64,000 bases of DNA from Bostrychus sinensis (Eukaryota; Chordata; Actinopteri; Gobiiformes; Eleotridae): assembly GCA_020698575.1 (NCBI GenBank), contig CM036242.1, forward strand, positions 6,878,754-6,942,753, given 5' to 3'. Within the stretch, counting starts at the first letter, position 1, and each line of letters begins with the position of its first letter. Under the pieces are notes generated by a model. That model was not told where the DNA came from. It made no database searches and saw only the letters and a list, made by a program, of their open reading frames with translations. The translations under genes were made by a program, and so were the position numbers. Shown here one piece after another: positions 23,431-32,100 of this stretch.

Positions 23431-24359
23431 TTTTATATTATATTTGATCATAAATGTCAATAAGACCTACTTTACTCAACAACAATAATCATAATGTACT
23501 GGAATATATGCTGCAATATGTAGGCTAAATAGGCTAGCTATATAACGCCAGTTCATTGACTCACCTGTATAAGTCCCAAAAAGCAAAACTGCAGCAGGTT
23601 TTTGTCCAGAAAACCACCATCAAATGATCCATTAACTCGTAGATCACCAAACAATGACAGCCAGAATTTCACGCACTGTCTTTGAAGAAATCCCCACCAA
23701 TACTTTATTCTTTGGTAGGCAGTACTGGCTCCTTCTATGTAGCTGTCAACTGTGCTCAGTGTTGGAGTCGGCTGGACCTCTCATGGCTCTAGGGCACCCT
23801 CCAGTACATTGTACTGCTTCCACGTAATATCCCCCAATTAACTTTGGGTCGCTGTTAGTGGTATAGCCATTAAACCATCAGTTTCCTGGAAAATCCATTG
23901 ATGCACCCACTGATGCAAATGCCACATGGCTTTAACTTGTCGTACCAGTCAATATGCCAGATGTAGTTAGGCCCTTTCGAAAAATAGCTCCATCTTAGAA
24001 GTCTTCTGGCTTCTGGCTTGCCTTTGGGATGCGCCGTTATAATCCAACTCCCTTAATACAATGCGCACATCCTCCTTTCTAACGCGTAGACCATTCTCTC
24101 AGCACTTGGCATGCATCCACCTGTAGCCATGAAGCTGCCTGGAACCCTGTAGCTGGCTGCTAATGAATTCGACCAATACAGCGAGGTCAGAGAAGTTCTT
24201 GCACCTTGAGTGTCCCCTTTCCTGCAAAATATTGTTCAGATGTCTTTCACTTAAAATTACACCTTGCCTATTTGCCATCACTGTTGTCAAGTCTCTACAT
24301 TTTAAACCAAATTCAAAATAAAAGTCAATCAAATTCCCCCATTCATGCTTCATTGTATG

Positions 24360-24737
24360 TTGATATAGCTAACTGACCCGGAAGTGCAATCTCTCAGAAA
24401 ACTTTTGTGAGATAACGCAAAAATATGTGCAAGATCTCGCAAAAGTATTGTGAGATCTCACAAATATTTTTTTTCTCACCATGTCCCCTCCGGGGCTCCA
24501 TAGTAGTTTAAACCTCTACAGACATAATCTGAAAAGCATGTGATTCCTTGGATTAGTTCAGCAGTGAATATTTCAGTCTTCTATCAAGTGTCAATGCTCT
24601 ATCACATGCTTAAACTGTAAACTGTCGTCTGAACATATGTCGCAAATCTAATTCCAACCACAATATATGTCAGAAAAATCGCAATTTGATTTTTTTTGAA
24701 AAACATTCAGCCCTAGTTCCAGCCCCAGGACACAGGA
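24360..24737. repeat. Remnant of integrase-element end plus MITE fragment
   Basis: 24400-24475 holds alternating direct and inverted GAGATCTCGCAAAA-like motifs, followed by a GGGGACATGG-type palindromic end. 24530-24690 matches 38830-39010 (a CAGTTAATATTAGTG / TGTCAATGCTC type block), a separate repeat family. Confidence 0.5.
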
Positions 24738-25125
24738 GGTGTCGGGCCTATTTATCACATCACAGGGATCATAGATCTGTTTAAATATATACAAATACTA
24801 AAAAGGTCATGTTGTTCTATGTTGAAGAGGAAATACCATTGTAATGGGTGTTTCAACAAGAAACTGACCTAAAACACACAGTAAAAGAGCAGCATCTTGG
24901 TTCAGGACCAACCAGATTAATGTTATGGAGGGGCCCCACAGTCCCCAGACCTTAACACAATAGAAAACTTGTGGGGTGACATTAAAAATGCTGTTTCTGA
25001 GGCCAAACCAAGAAATGCAGAGGAACTGTGGATTGGAGTCCAGTCGTCCTGGGCTGTGATACCTGACAGAAGTTACTGTCCATGCATCACAGGTGAAGAG
25101 CAGTTCTCAAAAACTGTGGTTAAAC
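24738..25125 (+). pseudogene. Tc1-type transposase, C-terminal remnant
   Basis: Contains an FQQE.DLKHT-like block and LWGDIKNAVSEAKPRNAEEL, typical of the Tc1 transposase C-terminus around the last catalytic acidic residue. It is the continuation of 18060-18370 after the nested block. Confidence 0.75.
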
Positions 25126-25154
25126 TAAATATTAGTTCAGAGATCCACAGGAAA

Positions 25155-25515
25155 CCATTCATTTTTCTACCACTTATTCCCGTTAGGGGTTGCGGGTGAC
25201 TGGAGCCTATCCCAGTAACTTTGGGCCATAGGCGGGGTACACCCTGGACAGGGGCCAGCTTGTCGCAGGGCTGACACAGAGACGAACACAGACATTCATT
25301 CACTACAGTCAGTTTAGAGTCACCAATTCACCAACACACGCATGTCTTTGGACGGTGGGAGGAAGCCGGAGAACCCGGAGAGAACCCACAGTAACACAGG
25401 GAGGACATGCAGACTCCACCCAGAGAGCTCATGTGATGGTGTATTGGTCGGCCTGCTCAAACCCACGACCTCCTTCCTGGGAGGCAAGAACGCTAACCAC
25501 TCTGCCACCGTAACG
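25155..25515 (-). repeat. tRNA-like-headed retroposon, minus orientation
   Basis: Reverse orientation of the family at 18634: GGAGGAAGCCGGAGAACC, GAACAC..ACATTCATTC, AGTTTAGAGTCACCAATTC and a head near 25480-25515 with AACGCTAACCACTCTGCCAC. It is inserted in the right arm of the Tc1 element. Confidence 0.7.
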
Positions 25516-26372
25516 GAAACCAAAATCAGTTAATACAGTAAATGTGTGAGTTTGTTAAGGAAAGTGCAGACACTGCTATTTTTTTAACCGCCTAATATAC
25601 CTTTTTTTCTACACTTTCTGTAAAGGAATAACAAATTTGATCTTTTTTTTTTTGTTCATGTTTTGATTTGGAATAGAATAGTAGTTCTCAATGCATTTGC
25701 ATGTGTGAAAATAAAAGCTAGAATAAAGATTTATCTATTTGATAGGGACAGGTATGTTTCATGAACACATGTCACACACTATAACATTTTAGCCAAGGCT
25801 AATTCTCAATGCTCGTCCCTAGTTAGGCTTTTACACAAAACATAAAACACAATATGACCAAACAATGACAAACTAACCTACACACTAACAATACAAGACA
25901 ATACAAATCAGACATTTACTGACTTTGATACACATGCTGCTATTATTTTGAACACAACTGTATAACTATATTTTTCTTTTGTCCTATGGCTGTGGGATGT
26001 ATTTATGGCTTGTACAGCACTTTAGTAAACTAGGGTTGTTTTAAATGTGCTATATAAATAAAGCTTGACTTGACTTCTTTTATTAGGTGTAATGCTTATT
26101 AATTCATAGCTTGCTGTTTTTGCTAAAAATGAAAGAGAATCTATCACTGAGAAATATTTTAGTAACTAACTATGTCAGAAATAATAACTTGCACCACCTG
26201 TGTCTTCAGTCCTCCATTTCTCTCTTCACTTAAATAAAACGGTCTTCCTCTATTATACACTTTCCTGGCAGTAGACACTTCACTTCCAATAAAAGACAAA
26301 AGCCTACAGGGCCGTACATTTAACGGGGGTGCTTAAAATGGCACAACACAGAACTTCAGACGAAACAGTGAC

Positions 26373-27046
26373 CAGGGTTGCCAGATCTGACTGACACTTT
26401 CCAGCCCAAATATAACGTAAAACCCGCCAAACGCAATAAAAACCCGCCCAAATCACAACCATTCTACAATCTTAATGTTAAAACTGTAATACATATGAAA
26501 TAACATATTTTGAGCACACAAAATTTCACAACTGCCGATGGAAAAAGTAATAAACAGTCTCCACAATGAGTGTAATCAGAAAAACAAATAGCTCTCTCAC
26601 ATGCTTGCACTCCTCAGGGACAGGGGCAATCCACATTTTTATCTCTGGGTCAGTGTCCTTCCTGTACGATTTCTTGTATTTCCCCCACATCGGCAGGTTG
26701 CTAAACGCTAAAACTCCAAGCTTGAGAGGAAACACTGTTGGTCCGTCCCCACTAACAGGGCTGCAGAGTTTTTACTTTTTTCAACCAATCAGAGGTCCAT
26801 AATTATGTGATTGATAACTAATGACACTAATATTACTACTTATATTTTACTAATTAATTTTATTCATCTACAACCAGCAAATATATACAATTATTTATCA
26901 GGAAATTTAAAAATATTAAAATAAGTTTATTTTACATTTTCAAAATCCCCCCCATAAGTCTAAAAATAGCCCAAATATTATACACCCGCCCAACGCTATT
27001 TTTTTCCGCCGAGAGAGAGCAAAAGTAGCCCAATCTGGCAACACTG
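26373..27046. mobile_element. Non-autonomous hAT element upstream of the THAP gene
   Basis: Ends CAGGGTTGCCAGATCTG and the reverse complement of CAGTGTTGCCAGATTGG. Flanks ACAGTGAC and ACAGTGAT (7/8) are an 8-bp target duplication. It ends 188 bp before the THAP-gene ATG. Confidence 0.88.
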
Positions 27047-27234
27047 ACAGTGATAGATGTGGCGGTACTGTTTTCTTTCGCCACTAGAGGGCCACCGCGG
27101 CCAAACCTAAACAGGAACTGGACAGTCGTTCTCCGTCGAGTAAGAACAATAAACAGGAAGCCGTTCATTCTGGTGTTTTTGTTAGCGTCTGAGCTTTTTA
27201 TCCTTTTATAAAGTAAATTTAGGATAAAGTAATC

Positions 27235-27305
27235 ATGCCAGTAATTTGTGCTGCAATCGGCTGCAACAATAAGTTCGTTAAAGGATCTGATATTCGCTTT
27301 TACAG
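27235..27305 (+). CDS. arl14ep: THAP-ARL14EP exon 1: first half of zinc finger
   Basis: 71 nt coding MPVICAAIGCNNKFVKGSDI and RFY, with the first two zinc ligands, ending AG/GTGAGT in phase 2. Splitting the THAP domain after RFYR-FP is the usual THAP intron position. Confidence 0.85.
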
Positions 27306-29119
27306 GTGAGTGGTTCAGAAAAATGAGGTGGGTCTGAGCTTTGTGGCTTTGGGAATAGTGCTGTAAAATATGGACAACAACAAATGGGAGCTATTGCTTA
27401 AAGATATGTTTAAAAACGTTAAGAAGAAATACTCTGTTTTGTTACTAAAAGTACAGATAAAGATAGAAGGGCAAAACATCTACTTAAGTAAAATTAATAA
27501 GTTAAAATAGTACAGGAAAATTTCTACTTAAGTTAGGATGACCAGATTTTTAGACCGAAAAACTGCGACACATATTTTTTACACGAATCACGATGCATTT
27601 GAACTCACCATATTAGAAAAAAGCAACATACATCTTTACAGTTTATAATTTTAATGGGCAGTTATTGATAAAAAATGACATCATAAATAATTTTAGTGAC
27701 ACAAGTCTTTAGATTTGTTTTAAGTTTTCTATCCGTATCTATTTGTTGAAAATTGGGACATATGAGTGTTTTTACAGATATTTGTTGGGACATGGGACAA
27801 GGAGCCTAAAACTGGGACTGTCCCGGGTAACTAAGGATTTCTGGTCACTCTAAACTTAAGTAAAAAATATTACACTACTCACTTTTAAAATGTAGTTAAA
27901 ATAAAAAAAGTTTAAGGATTTCTCAGATTGAACAACTACTTAATCACAATGCCTCACATTTAGCACATTAAGAGTTGTGTTGATTAAAGAAACAAAATGA
28001 AAGAACCAGTGCAAAAGAAGATAATAACTCTGGTCAAGAGTACTGCTTTAAAATATTGCCATATTAACATTTTTTGTATTTCTAGTTTACTGGTATAGCA
28101 CTATTTATGCACTGGGTAATTCAAAGTGCTTTACAGATATAATGCAGTACATTAAGAATTACAACTGAAACACTAAAATCAATGTTTAAAATTACACTCA
28201 AGGAAAAAAGAAACGCACCACTTTCATTTTCTCAATTTGTCAAAAAATATTACCGCCACTGAAAAATTACAGACTACAATGAGTTTAGTTCTATTCTGAG
28301 TCAAAATGAAATGACTGTTTTCCTGGTTCCGGTTGATTGATTTTGATGAGCAATAACAACTGTATTTTTGTATTAATCACCTATGTCTGGGTCATGAGTA
28401 AAACTCAGAGATGAATTGGACCTGTCCTCAATTGTGCACAACCATTCCCTATAAAATGGAAAAAAAAAAAAGCACATTTGTTCCCAATGCCACGACTCCT
28501 GCAACCAGAGAGAGATTGGCAGCCATTGGCCTGCTTCAAGCTGAAGGAGCACACGGCTGTAGCCAGGAGTTTGGAGTCCATCACTCTACTGTTGTACGCC
28601 TCGCTGAGCGTTTCCACACCACTGGATCCTCCAATGACCGTCCCAGATCTGGTCGACCACATGTCACAACTGCTGCATTATTATTGTTTGGTCATGTTAT
28701 TGTTATTAAAACTGTCATAAGCATTGATTAATTGGGTCTGAATATCAGGGACGGGTATATGGTTGATGTGCACATGGAATATTTCCATCAAAAATAAGTA
28801 ACCAAACAAAAATGTGGTAAAAAAGCAGTGGTGCGTTTCTTTTTTCCTTGAGTGTATAATTAAGAATCAGCAGTGTTTGTGTTTAATCAGTCAATCAGTT
28901 AATCGGCATTATGGCTGTAAATTGATTCATTGAAAGAAATACCAACAATTAATCATTATGCTGTACAGTAGAGTAAAGGTACAGTGTCATTGGAGAGTTA
29001 GGACATATTAAACATAAAATTAAGCAACTGTTTCCTTGCCTATAACTTATCTTTACTTGAAAAAACAAACAAACAAACAAAAAAAACTTTTTTATTCAGG
29101 TTTATGAATATAATGAGCT

Positions 29120-29152
<33 letters not shown>

Positions 29153-32100
29153 ATAGGTGATGTCAAACTGCTGGTCAATAATCGCTTGAAAAACTACCAA
29201 TTAATCAATTAAAGAAAATTAACCGAATGTGCATCTCTATTAAGAATCTATTTAGAATTAAGAGAATTAAATTAAAAGAACAGTTTTTAGTCTGGACTTG
29301 AACATTGTCAGAGTAGAGCCCTGTCTAACATCATCAGGAAGATAGATTTTAGCAGCATTAAACTGAAACACTGCTCATCATGTTGAGTTCTGACTTTAGT
29401 TCTGAATCATGTTTTTTGTTATGCCAAAGTCTATCACTTGCTTTTCGGAAACCCAATGGGACCGGACTATTGCCCTCTTTCCTAATCCCTCTCACTGTTT
29501 TAATGTTGCGCCCCTCTCTGTCAGGTTTCCTCTCAGTAAGCCGCAGCTGGCCAGTAAATGGGTGCAGAGTCTGGGTCTGAAAAACTTCGTCCCGACGCCC
29601 AACACCTGCCTCTGCTCGGAGCACTTCAGATCGGACTGCTTCAGAGACTACAACGGCAAACAGTTCCTGAGAGAGGACGCCGTACCCACACTCTACACTC
29701 ATGGACAGGAGGGCTCACGGGTATCGCTCTTTATAACAAGTATTTAGTATTTTGCAAGGGGTTCAGAATGGCTAATACTTTTTCTAGGTATTGCAGTTGT
29801 TCATTTTTGTTAGGAATTAGTTCCACAACATCACCATATTATGAAAACCATAATGCCTGTTTGATTGAAATACTCAACTTTGCACGTCATAAGTGGAAAA
29901 AAACAACAACTTGCACTTTAACGTTAATTTGGTCTGTCAGGGGATGCTGAACTTTTTGCCAGTTTTTTTGTGTCATGTTGATATGACCACTAATTGCAGA
30001 GATATTAACCGTATACCACGCCAAAACTACTGCATATTGATACTTTAGCAGCAAATTCTACCATAGAATGTGTTCCTGCCCTCCAGAGAAGCTAAAAATT
30101 GGTTTCTAAATCAGACATGTATGCACAAAATTGATGTTTCCTAATGTACTAAATCTTGTTCTTGTCTATTGTAATATCAGTATAATATTAATTGTTGTTG
30201 AGGGATCTAGCTACCCACCAGGAGAGGCCGCCAGAGGGTGCGGGAACGTGACATCACACAACTTATAATACTTATAATGTGTTCAGAAGTAAAATATATT
30301 GTGTAGAAGCTAAAAGATTGAATTGCTTAAGAGATTAATTTGCTAAGCTAAACTGCTGTGAATGCTTATTATTATGTTATTCATTTAATCATCATAGGTA
30401 CTCATTTTCGATAACCTTTACTTTTACTTTTTGTTTTATATTAATGCTTTTGCTTTTTACAAGGGGATACCAATGTAATGTTGTACCTATTATGTGATAT
30501 TTGGGCTTACAAAATGTATGTTAAAAGCTAAAAAAATAAGTTGTTTTAGATATCTGTCAAATACCATTGTGGCCTATGGCAAAGTTAAAATGCAATAGTA
30601 AAGAGACGGTGACAAGAAATGTAACAGGAAGCCTGCACAGGAAGTACAGGAAGTACAAATAAGGCTCTAGTGGAGAGTTCCAGGAAATGATGTCATACCC
30701 CTTGAACTGTATATAGCAGACTTTCTCTACTAAGGGGCGATACGTGTTCTCATGTACTGAATACTGTTTGCCGAGTTGGTCCGCCGGGCTCAGTTCCCTG
30801 ACGTTTGGTATTGTATGACTCTGGGTCTTTCTGTACTGCTCAAAACCAGACTCTGTGGGTCCAGGATCCAGAATCTAAGTCGAGCTTGACCCGACTTCTA
30901 TTTCTGAGGGAGAGAGCGGTGAAGGAAACGCTGGGGCTGTTTCGTTAGCGCGCAGTTTCCTATGATCAATCTGCTGCCTGATCCTGAACTCGGCCCGGAG
31001 TGTTAGCATGAAGGGGATTGCTTTCATACCGTGTCAAGCGTTATAATTGAGACCCGTGCATCGACGACGAAAGCATTAAACACCCTAAAAAAGACACACA
31101 CTGACTGCATCACATTTTTGCCTCCTTGAGAAGTCCTTTTTAGTGTTAAAAAGTTAATAACTTTGTAACCAGCTCAACAATCGTCACTTCTTATCGGTAA
31201 GTCTCCTTGCTTTTTGCGCTTTTCGTAGCTGGTGGGTCCTCCAACCCTGTGTGGTAAAAGGGTTTTATGTGAGGTTACTGTTAATGGTCCACTGAGGTCA
31301 CGCCCTCAGGAAGAGTTGTTCAAGTTGCTTTACTGCTGCGGCAATTTGACAATTGTGAAGTGAAGGAAAACCAAGGCTCTTTTCATTTACCTGAAGTATA
31401 AAAAGCCTTTATTTCATGTGGCTATATGATTATAAAATCTTTGAAAAAAACAAATATCATTGAAAATAGGGATGCACCGATACCACTTTTTTCAAACCGA
31501 TACGAGTACGAGTACTTCCATTTGAGTACTCGCCGATACCGAGTACCGATACGAGTACTTATATAGTGGTAACTTTATAGTTTACACAGTCACACTACTG
31601 TATCTTATTCATCCCATACCATGTGGACTTTTTGCCGTCTATCCCCGCTCTGCGATGCTAAGTTATTTTTACAACAGAGTGGTTTGAACACAACTAATGG
31701 CTAAAATTTGCTAAACATGGACATGTTATACCTCATTTTAAAGCTTAGATTCTCCTCTATTCAGTTGCTAAAATCATTTTAAAGACAGATTGAGCATCTG
31801 CGCATAACCAGCGGAGATTCGCCAAGACATACAGCAGCTAACACAGCAGCTAACACAATTAGCAACGGTACTTCTTATGTTTTATCAGACAACAACTGCT
31901 TCACACTCCGCGCTTATATCATTTTCGGGACAACTAGGACAACAAAAGGACAACTGCTTAAGTTTTAGGACTCTCATATGATTTGGGATAAGTCTGGTTG
32001 AGCAGAATGTAGAGCCAGCTTTGCTTTTATCTCCATACAGTTCACATTCTCACTGCTCAGCTAAGAGAGGAATGTCACGTGACAGCGCTGTAAAGTGGTA

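Larger units (their letters stand above)
22230..24353 (-). pseudogene. Integrase-type (DDE) transposase gene remnant, minus copy
   Basis: An N-terminal block at 24353-24099 reads LIDFYFEFGLKCRDLTTVM, ISERHLNNIL and GSRQLHGYRWMHAKC. Further blocks are VRKEDVRIVLRELDYNG (about 24030), IWHIDWYDKLKP (about 23955, frameshifted) and RIKYWWGFL...VKFWLSLFGDLRVNGSFDGGF (about 23690-23600). A possible last exon at 22325-22230 has QVWNAHS and PISSGIR. This fits the eukaryotic integrase-like proteins of IS3EU/Ginger-type elements. Stops and frameshifts make it inactive. The interval 22330-23560 is occupied by other insertions. Confidence 0.6.
17723..25960 (+). mobile_element. Tc1/mariner element split by nested insertions
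   Basis: Left terminus CAGTTGTGTTCAAAATAATA preceded by TA (17721-17722). The right end is its reverse complement, followed by TA (25961-25962). Transposase remnants lie in both arms: WPKEKWSNIL and TDESKI near 18310-18365, and LWGDIKNAVSEAKPRNAEEL near 24970-25030. The arms are interrupted at about 18370 and resume at about 24738, so roughly 6.4 kb inside is later insertion. The right arm also carries a 25155-25515 repeat. Confidence 0.88.

Noticed and set aside
29358..29747. Overlapping open frames on both strands around THAP exon 2
   Set aside because: Only the frame with FPLSKPQLASKW and CLCSEHF fits the splice sites and domain; the others are shadows.
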